The position numbers were made by a program, and so were the translations under genes. A stretch of DNA of 64,000 nt from positions 496,001-560,000 of the forward strand of contig JABTUE010000004.1 of assembly GCA_015075515.1 (NCBI GenBank), written 5' to 3'. The notes below the pieces were generated by a model. It was not told the origin of the DNA, did no database searches, and saw only the letters and a program-made list of their open reading frames with translations. This DNA comes from Planctomycetota bacterium (lineage in GTDB: Bacteria > Planctomycetota > UBA8742 > UBA2392). This document shows positions 22,991 to 31,044 of the stretch, in pieces (the first letter of the stretch is position 1; each line of letters opens with the position of its first letter).

Positions 22991-24565
22991 CTAGCGCTTG
23001 CCGGTCAGCGTCTGGCGCTTGCCGTCGCGCAGAATCACCACGCTGAACTCGGCGCCCTTCTTGACGCCGTTCATGGCCTCGCGCAGGCCGTTGCGGGTGT
23101 CCACCTTGACACCGTTGGCTTCAAGGATGATGTCGTAGACCTCAAGGCCCAGCCGCGCCAGGGCGGCATCGGCGTCGGCAATTTCCTTGACCTCAAGCCC
23201 GTTTTCCAGGCCAAGCTGCTTGCGCACAAGCGGGCCGACACGCGCCACGCGCACGCCGTCCACGATGTCCATGTGGCCGCCATCAGGCAGCGGCAGGTCC
23301 TTTTCGGGGTACTCGCCCTTGCCCACCGAAGGTACGGGCTCGGGGGTGTTGGGGCGCTCAATCGGGCGGTCGCCGGCGGTGATTTTCAGGCGCCACAGTT
23401 CGATCTGTTCGCTGAACTCGCGGTGGAACCTGGCCGCGTCTTCCAGCGTGCGGGGCCACTGCTCGCGCGACTGGTTCAGCACCTTCTCTTTCAGGTCGGC
23501 AAAGGTGTCGCGCACCTTGTCTTCCAGAGAATCCAGCGCGTCCTCGTGGCGATCTCCACCCTGCTTGCGCAGGGCGCTGATACGATCCAGCAGGTCGCGC
23601 GACAGGCGGGCAAGCTGTTCGCTGGGCGAGGGCAGGGCCTCATCGGCGCCCATCTGGCGGGCCCATTTGTCCAGGTCGGCGCTGAACTGCTTGTGCAGCT
23701 TTTCGCCGGCGGCCAGGATTTCGGCCCAGCCCTTGGGCGGCGTCTTTTCCAGTTTTTCGCGCAGGTCGGCAAACTGGTCTTTGATCTTGTCTATTGTGGC
23801 GTCGAGTTCGTCCTCGTACTTCTTGCCGCCGATCTGGCGCAGGCGCTTGGCCCGCAGCACCAGCTCTTCGGTCATTTCCCGCAGGCGCTGGTCGGCGTTG
23901 GGCACAGCGGCGTCCACGCCGATTTCCTTGCTCCACTTATCCACCTGGGCCAGATAGGTGTCGTAGTACTTGCGCGCGACCTCCAGCGTGTTGGACCACG
24001 TGGCCGCGGGTTCGTCGTCCAGCTTGTCCTGCAGGTCGGCGTAGGTGTCCTTGATCTTGTCCGTCAGGTCATCCAGATTGCGTTCGAACTGGCGCCCGCC
24101 GGGTTTGCGCAGCGCGCTGATGCGATACAGCAGGTCGCGTTCCAGCGCGCGCACGCTGGCACGGTAGCGGTCCTTTTTGATGTCGTGGGCTTCTTCGGCC
24201 TTGTCTTTGGGGTTCTTTTCGACCGCGTTGTCGCGTTCGCGTTTTTCCAGCTTGGCCAGGTCGCGGTCCAGGCGTTCGCGCGCCTCTTTGACCAGCCGGC
24301 CGCGTTCGGCGTCGCTCAGGTCGCCGTCGGCCATCAACATGCCTTCCAGCCGGGCCTGGTCCTCAATCATGCGGCGGGCGCGATCGAGAGCTTCGCTGGA
24401 GCCGCCCCAGTCGGGTTTGGGAGCCTCAATCTCCTGCGGCGCCGGTGCCACGGCCGGCGCGACTTCAACCTTGCCCTCGCCCTGAACGCGAACCTTGATC
24501 TCTTGTCCGTACAAAGCCGGCACAAAGCCGGCCAGTAACCCCATCATCACCGCCATGCGGATCAT
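22991..24565 (-). CDS. exported protein with three 90-residue helical repeats and a C-terminal PDZ-like domain
   Basis: 524 residues; signal peptide (MAVMMGLLAGFVPALYG), AGGAG upstream. After a charged helical lead-in, a helical unit repeats at an exact 90-residue period: the segment around DDLTDKIKDTYADLQDKL (Lys170), the one around DATIDKIKDQFADLREKL (Lys260) and the one around DSLEDKVRDTFADLKEKV (Lys350). Each is preceded by LR-x-x-GG and followed by a W-containing helix. Residues about 430-520 look like a PDZ domain (GPLVRKQLGLENGLEVKEIADADAALARLGLEVYDIILEANGVKVDTRNGLREAM). Periplasmic; probably a scaffold or adaptor. Family unknown to me. Next to the DegP-like protease, so a substrate-handling partner is possible. 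Confidence 0.75.
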   Translation of the reverse strand: MIRMAVMMGLLAGFVPALYGQEIKVRVQGEGKVEVAPAVAPAPQEIEAPKPDWGGSSEALDRARRMIEDQARLEGMLMADGDLSDAERGRLVKEARERLDRDLAKLEKRERDNAVEKNPKDKAEEAHDIKKDRYRASVRALERDLLYRISALRKPGGRQFERNLDDLTDKIKDTYADLQDKLDDEPAATWSNTLEVARKYYDTYLAQVDKWSKEIGVDAAVPNADQRLREMTEELVLRAKRLRQIGGKKYEDELDATIDKIKDQFADLREKLEKTPPKGWAEILAAGEKLHKQFSADLDKWARQMGADEALPSPSEQLARLSRDLLDRISALRKQGGDRHEDALDSLEDKVRDTFADLKEKVLNQSREQWPRTLEDAARFHREFSEQIELWRLKITAGDRPIERPNTPEPVPSVGKGEYPEKDLPLPDGGHMDIVDGVRVARVGPLVRKQLGLENGLEVKEIADADAALARLGLEVYDIILEANGVKVDTRNGLREAMNGVKKGAEFSVVILRDGKRQTLTGKR

Positions 24566-24713
24566 GTCTTCTCCTTTGGGAGCCCCGAAAGCGACACCCT
24601 ATTGTACGCAAAACGGAGGTCCAAAGCTTCATGCAAGGCGCCCACTGGTTGCACCCCGGCGCGCCCAACCCATACTGGTGCGGTATAAGGCCTTGACCCG
24701 GCCGGAGTTGTGC

Positions 24714-25760
24714 ATGCGCATCGGAACACTTGTTCTGGCCAACAACCTGGTGGCTGCGCCGCTGGCGGGCATCAGCAACCGCGCCTATCGCGTGCTGTGC
24801 AAGCGCTACGGCGCGGGGTTGGTGTATGTGGAGATGCTGAAGGTTGAAAGTTTTCTGCACCACAACCGCAAGATGATGACCCTGAAGTACTACCGTGATG
24901 ATGAGCGCCCCGTGGGCATCCAGTTTGCCGGCAACAACCCGCAATGGCTGGCCGAGGCCTGCAAGATGGCCGAGGGCGAGGGCTACGACGTAATTGATTT
25001 TAACATGGGCTGCCCGGTGCCCAAGATCGGCCGCTGCGGTGCTGGCAGCGCGTTGATGGCCTATCCCGACCGCGCGGCCAAGTGTTTTGAGGCCATGGTC
25101 GGCGCCGTGAAGATTCCGGTCACGGTCAAGATGCGCGCGGGCGTGAACGAATCCTGTCTTAACTTTGTCGAAATGGGCCGCATGGCCGAACGCTGCGGCA
25201 TGCAGGCCGTGACGCTGCACCCGCGCACCCGCGCCCAGATGTTCACCGGTCGCGCCGACCACAGCCGCACGGCGGAACTCAAGGCCGCACTGAAGATTCC
25301 TGTAATCGCCAGCGGTGACATCAAGGAGCCCGAGGACGGTCTTGCGGTTTTGCGCCAGACGGGCTGCGACGGCCTGATGCTCGGCCGCGGCGTGTGGGGG
25401 CGGCCGTGGCTGTTCCGCGAGATTGACGAAATGGTCCGCCACGGCCGTGTGGTGACTCCCGCACCGGGGCCGCTGGAACGCCTGAGCGTGCTGCGCGAAC
25501 ACTTTGAGATGCTGGTGGAGACCTTTGATGTGGCCACGTCATGCCAGGTGGTGCGGCGCTACGCCACGTGGTATGTGCGCGACATTGAGGGCAGCCCGCA
25601 GTTCCGCGCGCGCCTGACCCGTGTGGCCACGCGCGAGGAGTTCCACGAGATCGTGGACGAGATCACCGAACACTTCGAGCGTGTCGTGGGCATTCCCGCC
25701 GACGAGCTGGCATCGTCGCGCCGGCCTGCCGGCGAACCCGCGTTGCAGTCCGTGGCCTGA
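24714..25760 (+). CDS. dus: tRNA-dihydrouridine synthase (DusB-like)
   Basis: 348 residues. FMN TIM-barrel enzyme that reduces uridine in the D-loop of tRNA. Hallmarks are VAAPLAGISNRAYRVLCKRYGAG, the catalytic cysteine in FNMGCPVPKI, VKMRAGVN, the substrate-loop HPRTRAQMFTGRADHS, IASGDIKEPEDG and GLMLGRGVWGRPWLF. The order and the GCPVPKI form fit DusB. GGAG precedes the ATG at MRIGTLVL; a longer frame upstream has no ribosome site. First gene of the plus-strand run that continues through bioB, with only 5 bp to the next gene. It is divergent from the repeat/PDZ gene. Confidence 0.93.
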   Translation: MRIGTLVLANNLVAAPLAGISNRAYRVLCKRYGAGLVYVEMLKVESFLHHNRKMMTLKYYRDDERPVGIQFAGNNPQWLAEACKMAEGEGYDVIDFNMGCPVPKIGRCGAGSALMAYPDRAAKCFEAMVGAVKIPVTVKMRAGVNESCLNFVEMGRMAERCGMQAVTLHPRTRAQMFTGRADHSRTAELKAALKIPVIASGDIKEPEDGLAVLRQTGCDGLMLGRGVWGRPWLFREIDEMVRHGRVVTPAPGPLERLSVLREHFEMLVETFDVATSCQVVRRYATWYVRDIEGSPQFRARLTRVATREEFHEIVDEITEHFERVVGIPADELASSRRPAGEPALQSVA

Positions 25761-25765
25761 TTTCT

Positions 25766-27349
25766 ATGAAGGGACGCATGCGCCGGCTTGGCCTGACGCA
25801 GCTTGTGTTCCTTGCGGCCGCCCTGTGCGGTCTTGCGGGCTGTACCGTGGCGGACCGCCCCGGCGCGCGCACCCACGCGTGGCCGTTTTATGACAGCTAC
25901 TATGCCCAGGACGGCACACGGGCATCCCATGCCGCCGGGCCGTTTTTTGACGACACGCGCAAGGCCGACGGCTTTGCGCGTACAGCGGTGCGGCCGTTTT
26001 ACGTCTACACCAGCAATCCATCGCAGTTCGAGGAAGACCGGCTGTTCTTTTACCCGCTGGCGCGCCAGCGCACGCGCGAGCGCCCCGGCTGGGTCGGCCG
26101 CAAGGAGACCCGCTTTCACCTGCTGCCGTTTGCATGGTGGAACGACGTGAGCTTTTCGCCCGGCCACCGCGAACTGGATTACTTTTTCTTTCCGCTGGTG
26201 TTTGGCGGCGAAAGCACGGTTGACGGCTCGCATTTCGCCGTGGCCCCCTTCGGCGGCAACCTCAAGGGCGTATTCGGCAATGACGAAGTACGCTTTGTGA
26301 TGTTCCCGCTGTACGTCGAGACCCGCCGCCAGGGCCGCGTTACCTATTACATGCCGTTTCCGATTGTGCGCTGGGGCTACGGGCCGGGCTATCGCACCTA
26401 TGGTGTGCTGCCGCTGTTTTCCCGTACCGAAGTCTGGCGCGAGGCCCGCGATGAAATCACCGGCGGCACCAAAATCGTGCCCGTGGCCGACCGCTGGACG
26501 GTGCTGTGGCCGATTTTCCGGTATGACCGCGACCGGCTGGACAGCAAATACCCGCGCGAGTCGGTGATGGTTTACCCGTTGTTTGGTTATTCCAGCACCG
26601 CCGTAACCAAGAACCTAAGCCTGTTGTTCCTGTACGACCTGCCGCTGTTCAGCTACACGCGCGCTGACCTGACCAACACCACGATCATTGACGCGTTCTG
26701 GCCCGTGTTCCGGTACGCCAAGGGCGACAACTTCACCCAGTATCGCGTATGGCCATTGTGGGATTATTCAGAAAGCCGCACCGCTGCCGGCACCAGCACC
26801 GCGATCAACGTGTTGTGGCCGCTGTTCTGGTATTACGAAGACAAGCTGCCGGAATACACCGAAACGCGCTACACGATCTTTCCGATCTTTTTTGCCAACT
26901 TCAAACGCTATCTGCCTGAACCCGACGGCACCGTGCGTACCCGCGACCTGATCCGCGTCTGGCCGCTGGCTAAATACCGCAAGGCCATGGACGACACCGT
27001 GACGTTTGAAATGCTCTCGATCTTTCCGTTTGACGACGACAAGTTCGACGCCACCTGGGGGCCGTTCTTCAAGTTCTTCACGGTCACGGCCGGGCCCAAC
27101 GAAACGCGGGTGCAGGCGTTGTTCCGGCTGTTTCACTATGAACAGGACCCGTACCAGATAGATCTGTCCGTGGCGCCGCTGTTTCACTGGCACGTGGAAA
27201 AACAGGCCAAAGATCGCCTGCCCCACCCCTACGGCCCGCAGCCCGGCGACCGCGAGGATTTTAACCTGCTGTACGGCCTGCTGGGCTATCACCACGGGCC
27301 CACCGACCGGTACACTCGACTGTTCTGGGGCCTGAAGGTGCGCAAATAG
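25766..27349 (+). CDS. aromatic-rich lipoprotein coupled to the Mla transporter
   Basis: 527 residues. Signal peptide with lipobox GLAGC (Cys26). The mature part is dominated by short strands ending in an aromatic-Pro pattern, seen again and again: RPFYVY, FFYPLAR, LLPFAWW, FFFPLVF, MFPLYV, YMPFPIVRW, GVLPLFS, VLWPIFRY, MVYPLFGY, AFWPVFRY, RVWPLWDY, VLWPLFWY, IFPIFF, RVWPLAKY. This is what a large beta-barrel or beta-propeller with regular W/F-P-[LVI]-F strands would show. I do not recognise a named family. The stop is directly followed by the mlaE ATG, so it is almost surely expressed with mlaEFD. An alternative ATG four codons in has a better AAGGGA ribosome site. Confidence 0.75.
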   Translation: MKGRMRRLGLTQLVFLAAALCGLAGCTVADRPGARTHAWPFYDSYYAQDGTRASHAAGPFFDDTRKADGFARTAVRPFYVYTSNPSQFEEDRLFFYPLARQRTRERPGWVGRKETRFHLLPFAWWNDVSFSPGHRELDYFFFPLVFGGESTVDGSHFAVAPFGGNLKGVFGNDEVRFVMFPLYVETRRQGRVTYYMPFPIVRWGYGPGYRTYGVLPLFSRTEVWREARDEITGGTKIVPVADRWTVLWPIFRYDRDRLDSKYPRESVMVYPLFGYSSTAVTKNLSLLFLYDLPLFSYTRADLTNTTIIDAFWPVFRYAKGDNFTQYRVWPLWDYSESRTAAGTSTAINVLWPLFWYYEDKLPEYTETRYTIFPIFFANFKRYLPEPDGTVRTRDLIRVWPLAKYRKAMDDTVTFEMLSIFPFDDDKFDATWGPFFKFFTVTAGPNETRVQALFRLFHYEQDPYQIDLSVAPLFHWHVEKQAKDRLPHPYGPQPGDREDFNLLYGLLGYHHGPTDRYTRLFWGLKVRK

Positions 27350-28135
27350 ATGGCGCGGACGATTCCTGGCATCGGGGCGATCAAGGGCGCGGGCTACACG
27401 CTCGTGCTGCTGCTTGAGGCCCTGGGGATGGTCAACCACCTGTGGCGCCGGCGCCGCGCGATACTGACGCAAATGCACGTGATCGGCACCCAAAGTGTGC
27501 CGATCGCCAGCTTCTTCATGCTGCTGGTGGGTATGGTGTTCGCGCTGCAGACAGGCATTGAGTTCGCCCGTTTCGGCCAGACCAACCTGGTGGCGCTGGT
27601 GATCGTGTCGGCCATGGTGCGCGAACTGGGGCCCTGGATGACGGCCTTTGTGCTGATTGCGCGCGTGGGCAGTTCGATGGCCGCCGAAATTGGCACCATG
27701 AAGGTCAGCGAGGAAATAGACGCGCTGGAAGTCATGAGTGTAAACCCGGTCAGTTACGTGGTTCTGCCGCGCGTGGCGGGCTACGCGATCATGGGGCCGG
27801 TGGTAACGATCCTGGGCACGCTGGTGGGCATTTCGGGCGGGGCACTGGTGGCCAAAGTTCAGCTTGGCGTGACACTGGACGACTTTCTGCGCTTTGCCGA
27901 ACGTGGCGCAGAGCCGCTGGACATCTATTGGGGACTGCTCAAGTCGCTGGTGTTCAGTCTGGTGGCCGTGGCCGTCGCCTGCGCCAACGGCATGCGCACC
28001 ACTGCCGGGGCGGTGGGCGTGGGCCGGGCCAGCCGCAACACCGTGGTGGTGGCGCTGACATTGACCGTGTTTTTCAACTATCTGCTGACCAGCTTCTATA
28101 GGATGGTCAAGAGCTTTATTGCCGGACTGGCATGA
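27350..28135 (+). CDS. mlaE: MlaE-family ABC permease
   Basis: 261 residues. Inner-membrane permease of the MCE/Mla lipid transporter. Segments typical of the family: MLLVGMVFALQTGIEFARFGQTNLVALVIVSAMVRELGPWMTAFVLIARVGSSMAAEIGTMKVSEEIDALEVMSVNPVSYVVLPRVAG, ending in a C-terminal pair of membrane helices (VVALTLTVFFNYLLTSFY). The E-x-G-T-M-K-V-x-E-E-I-D-A-L-E motif is the coupling helix to MlaF. ATG directly follows the lipoprotein stop, and its own stop overlaps mlaF by 4 bp. Confidence 0.93.
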   Translation: MARTIPGIGAIKGAGYTLVLLLEALGMVNHLWRRRRAILTQMHVIGTQSVPIASFFMLLVGMVFALQTGIEFARFGQTNLVALVIVSAMVRELGPWMTAFVLIARVGSSMAAEIGTMKVSEEIDALEVMSVNPVSYVVLPRVAGYAIMGPVVTILGTLVGISGGALVAKVQLGVTLDDFLRFAERGAEPLDIYWGLLKSLVFSLVAVAVACANGMRTTAGAVGVGRASRNTVVVALTLTVFFNYLLTSFYRMVKSFIAGLA

Positions 28136-29052
28136 CCGACAACGCCACAACCGCCGCGCCCGCCCGCCCGCTGATCCAGTTTGACAGCGTGCGCAAGAAT
28201 CTGGCCGGGCGCCAGATTCTGGACTCGCTCACGTTCGACGTGCGCGAGGGCGAAACGTTCGTGATCATCGGTTATTCGGGCACCGGCAAGTCCGTCACGC
28301 TGCGCCATCTGGTGGGCCTGATGCAGCCCGACGCCGGCAGTATCCGCGTGGACGGCGAAGAAATCACCACCATGACGCCGCGCGAGCTTGAGGTCATGCG
28401 CCGCAAGTTCGGCGTGCTGTTCCAGAGCGGCGCTTTGATCGCGTGGCTGAACCTGTACGACAACGTCGAGCTGCCGTTGCTGGAACACTCTCGCATGAGC
28501 GCCAAACGCCGCGCCGAGGTCGTGCGTGAAAAACTCGAGGTCGTCAATCTATGGAACGACCGCGAGAAGTTCCCCGCCGAGATCTCCGGCGGCATGCGCA
28601 AGCGCGCCGGGCTGGCCCGTGCCATTGCCCTGGACCCGCGCATTGTGCTGTACGACGAGCCCACCAGCGGCCTTGACCCCGTGATCGCCAACGAGATCGG
28701 CAAGCTGATCAACGCCCTGCGCGACCGGCTGAAAATGACCCAGATCGTGGTCACCCACGACATGGAAAGCGCCTATGACATCGCCGACCGCATCGGCATG
28801 TTTTACCAGGGCCGGATGATCCAGATCGGCACACCCGACGAGATCCGGGCCTCGGAAATCCCCGAAGTGCAGCACTTCATTTCCGGCGGCAAACGCGGTG
28901 CCGTAAGCAAGCGCAGCGTAACCGCGATTCTGACCGGCCGCCCGCCGGGCATGCTCAGCGCGCGCGAGCCCGCCGCCGCAACCGAACCCGATCCTGACAG
29001 CGCCGCGCCGCCGCAGCCGGCGGCCGCCGCCCCCAAGGAGACCGCGCCATGA
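28132..29052 (+). CDS. mlaF: MlaF-family ABC transporter ATP-binding protein
   Basis: 306 residues. Walker A GYSGTGKS (47-54), signature ISGGMRKRAGLARAI, Walker B with VLYDEPTSGLDP, and H-loop THD are all present. GVLFQSGALIAWLNLYDNVELPL is the Q-loop region typical of MlaF. Compared with E. coli MlaF it has an extra C-terminal tail of about 35 residues rich in Ala, Pro and acidic residues (EPDPDSAAPPQPAAAAP), probably disordered. 4-bp overlaps on both sides with mlaE and mlaD. Confidence 0.95.
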   Translation: MTDNATTAAPARPLIQFDSVRKNLAGRQILDSLTFDVREGETFVIIGYSGTGKSVTLRHLVGLMQPDAGSIRVDGEEITTMTPRELEVMRRKFGVLFQSGALIAWLNLYDNVELPLLEHSRMSAKRRAEVVREKLEVVNLWNDREKFPAEISGGMRKRAGLARAIALDPRIVLYDEPTSGLDPVIANEIGKLINALRDRLKMTQIVVTHDMESAYDIADRIGMFYQGRMIQIGTPDEIRASEIPEVQHFISGGKRGAVSKRSVTAILTGRPPGMLSAREPAAATEPDPDSAAPPQPAAAAPKETAP

Positions 29053-30146
29053 AATCCCGCGACCTGATCGTCGGACTGCTGGTGTTTGCCTGCGTGGGCG
29101 TTGCCCTTTACTTCGCCATGAGTCTTCGCGGCGACGGCAGCTTTCGCATGCCCTGGGAGGCCCGCGAAGTTCAGTATCGCATCAAGTTCGCCAACGTGGC
29201 CGGTCTGGGCCAGAACTCGCCGGTCTGGATCAGCGGCGTGCCCAAGGGCCGCGTCAAGGACCTGATCGTTGAGCCGCGCACCGGCCAGGTAGAGGTCTTT
29301 ATCCTGCTGGACCCGGCCATCAAGCTCAACGCTGACTGCCACGCCGAAATCATCCCCGCCAGTGCCTTTGGCGGCAAGGCAATCGCGCTGTACATCGGCC
29401 AGAGCGCCGATCCACATAACGCCGAAAACGACATTCCCGGCGAAACTGTTGAAGACATTTTCACCGCCGCCGGACGCGGCCTGGGCAAGCTCAACGAAGG
29501 CATTGAAATCGCCGTGGACACCGTCAAGGACGTCAACGCGATCGTCAAGGACGTGCGCGCCGGGCGCGGCCCGGTGGGCACGATCCTGGTCAACGAAAAG
29601 GTCGCCGGCGACATCCAGACCACAGTGGAAAACGTCCGCCTGGCCAGCGAGGACACCCGCGGCATCACCAGCAACGTGCGCGAGATCACCGAAAAGGTCA
29701 ACAGCGGCCAGGGCGTGGCGGCGCTGCTGCTGGAAGACGCCGACACCGCCCTGCGTTTCAAGAACATCGTGCGTAATGTCGAGGACGCCACCGACAACAC
29801 CGTGGGCGCAAGCCGCAGCATCAAGAACATCGTGCACAAGGTGGACAGCGGCAAAGGCTTCTTTGGTGTGCTGCTGAACGACGAGGAAACCGGCAACAAC
29901 GTCAAGTCTGCCGTGGCCAAGGCCCCCGACCTGATGGACAGCATCCGTCGCGCCGCCGACGAAACCGGCACGCTGATCGGCGGCGTCAACCAGGGCAAAG
30001 GCACGGTGGGCAAACTGTTCAACGACGACGTGCTGTTCAATGACACCCTCAATGCCATCAACACGCTTCGTTCGGGCTTTGAGGATATCCGTGAACAGGC
30101 GCCGATCACAACATTTGCATCGCTGCTGTTCGGCGTGCTGAAATAG
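29049..30146 (+). CDS. mlaD: MlaD-like MCE-domain lipid-binding protein
   Basis: 365 residues, longer than E. coli MlaD. One N-terminal membrane helix (DLIVGLLVFACVGVALYFAM), then an MCE domain (VQYRIKFANVAGLGQNSPVWISGVPKGRVKDLIVE ... IPASAFGGKAIALYIGQ). A long periplasmic helical region follows with four recurring loops of form V-x-x-G-x-G-x-x-G-x-L-x-[ND]-[DE] (RAGRGPVGTILVNE, NSGQGVAALLLED, DSGKGFFGVLLND, NQGKGTVGKLFND). It would carry lipid between membranes with MlaE/F. The same long-tail architecture is known in several non-proteobacterial MCE proteins. Confidence 0.92.
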   Translation: MKSRDLIVGLLVFACVGVALYFAMSLRGDGSFRMPWEAREVQYRIKFANVAGLGQNSPVWISGVPKGRVKDLIVEPRTGQVEVFILLDPAIKLNADCHAEIIPASAFGGKAIALYIGQSADPHNAENDIPGETVEDIFTAAGRGLGKLNEGIEIAVDTVKDVNAIVKDVRAGRGPVGTILVNEKVAGDIQTTVENVRLASEDTRGITSNVREITEKVNSGQGVAALLLEDADTALRFKNIVRNVEDATDNTVGASRSIKNIVHKVDSGKGFFGVLLNDEETGNNVKSAVAKAPDLMDSIRRAADETGTLIGGVNQGKGTVGKLFNDDVLFNDTLNAINTLRSGFEDIREQAPITTFASLLFGVLK

Positions 30147-30150
30147 AGCC

Positions 30151-31044
30151 ATGTTCGCGGCCCAGAGCTTTCACCATTTCTCCAGCGGCGCCATGGGCAT
30201 CGGCGCCACCGCCGCGCTGCACGCAGCGCTGGCCGCGTATCTGATTGCCGCGATTCTGGCGTTGGCCGCCCTGTTTGCCCCCGGACGCGCCCGCATGAAA
30301 TGGGCCGACTGGACAGGCGCCGTCGGCACCGGCGCGTTGCTGCTTTTCCTTGCGGCGCGTTTCGCCGAGGCCGGGCTGGCGCCGTTGGGTAATCTGTTTG
30401 AGGTTCTGGCGCTCAGCGCGCTGTGTCTGGCCCTGGCCTATTTTGTCGCCATCAGCCTCAAGCCTATGGGTGCACTGGGTGGCTTTGTCTTTCCGGCGCT
30501 GGCCGCCCTGTTTGCCGTAAGCCTGCTGTCGGTGACCACCAGCGCCGGAACCGATCCGGGCATGCTGGTGGTGCTGCATGTGTTGCTTACGGTTCTGGCC
30601 TATGGCGTGTTCACCATGGCGGCCGTGGCCGCCGTCCTGTTTCTGCTGCAGGAGCGCGCGCTGCGCCGTCACCAGGGGCACGGCCTTGCCCGCAACCTGC
30701 CGCCGCTGGAGGCTCTGCGCAAGCTGCTCAGCCAGTGCGTCTGGATCGGACTGCCTGTACTCACGCTGGGCTTCGCACTGGGCTTTTCGTCGCAACCCGT
30801 GGATCAGTGGGGCCGCCTGATCGCCACGCCCAAGGTGCTGGCGGCGCTGGTGCTCTGGACAGTGCTGCTGGCGTCGGTGGTGGCGCGTGCCACGGGTCTG
30901 CTGCACGGGCGGCGCTTTTCCTACATGGTGCTGGTCGGGTTTGTGCTGGTGCTGGTCAGTTACGTGGGGCTTGCGCTGGGCATGCGCCAGTCCGCCCGCG
31001 CCGAAAATGAACGCGCCCAGGGGGTCGCATGCATCGCTATGTGA
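30151..31044 (+). CDS. hemX: HemX/CcsA-like membrane protein
   Basis: 297 residues with about eight membrane helices. This is the cytochrome-c assembly (CcsA/HemX) type: NLFEVLALSALCLALAYFVAI, LVVLHVLLTVLAYGVFTMAAVAAVLFLLQERALRRHQ and ATPKVLAALVLWTVLLASVVAR, with the histidines in LHVLL and the HHxFS-type N-terminus. In Bacillus, HemX lies beside hemA and influences the level of glutamyl-tRNA reductase; CcsA proteins handle heme. Here it directly precedes hemA, overlapping it by 16 bp, so HemX is the better label. The start may be the internal ATG 14 codons in. Confidence 0.78.
   Translation: MFAAQSFHHFSSGAMGIGATAALHAALAAYLIAAILALAALFAPGRARMKWADWTGAVGTGALLLFLAARFAEAGLAPLGNLFEVLALSALCLALAYFVAISLKPMGALGGFVFPALAALFAVSLLSVTTSAGTDPGMLVVLHVLLTVLAYGVFTMAAVAAVLFLLQERALRRHQGHGLARNLPPLEALRKLLSQCVWIGLPVLTLGFALGFSSQPVDQWGRLIATPKVLAALVLWTVLLASVVARATGLLHGRRFSYMVLVGFVLVLVSYVGLALGMRQSARAENERAQGVACIAM

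Noticed and set aside
26768..28150. Minus-strand 460-codon open frame over the lipoprotein and mlaE
   Set aside because: His/Gln/Arg-rich shadow translation, opposite clear Mla genes.
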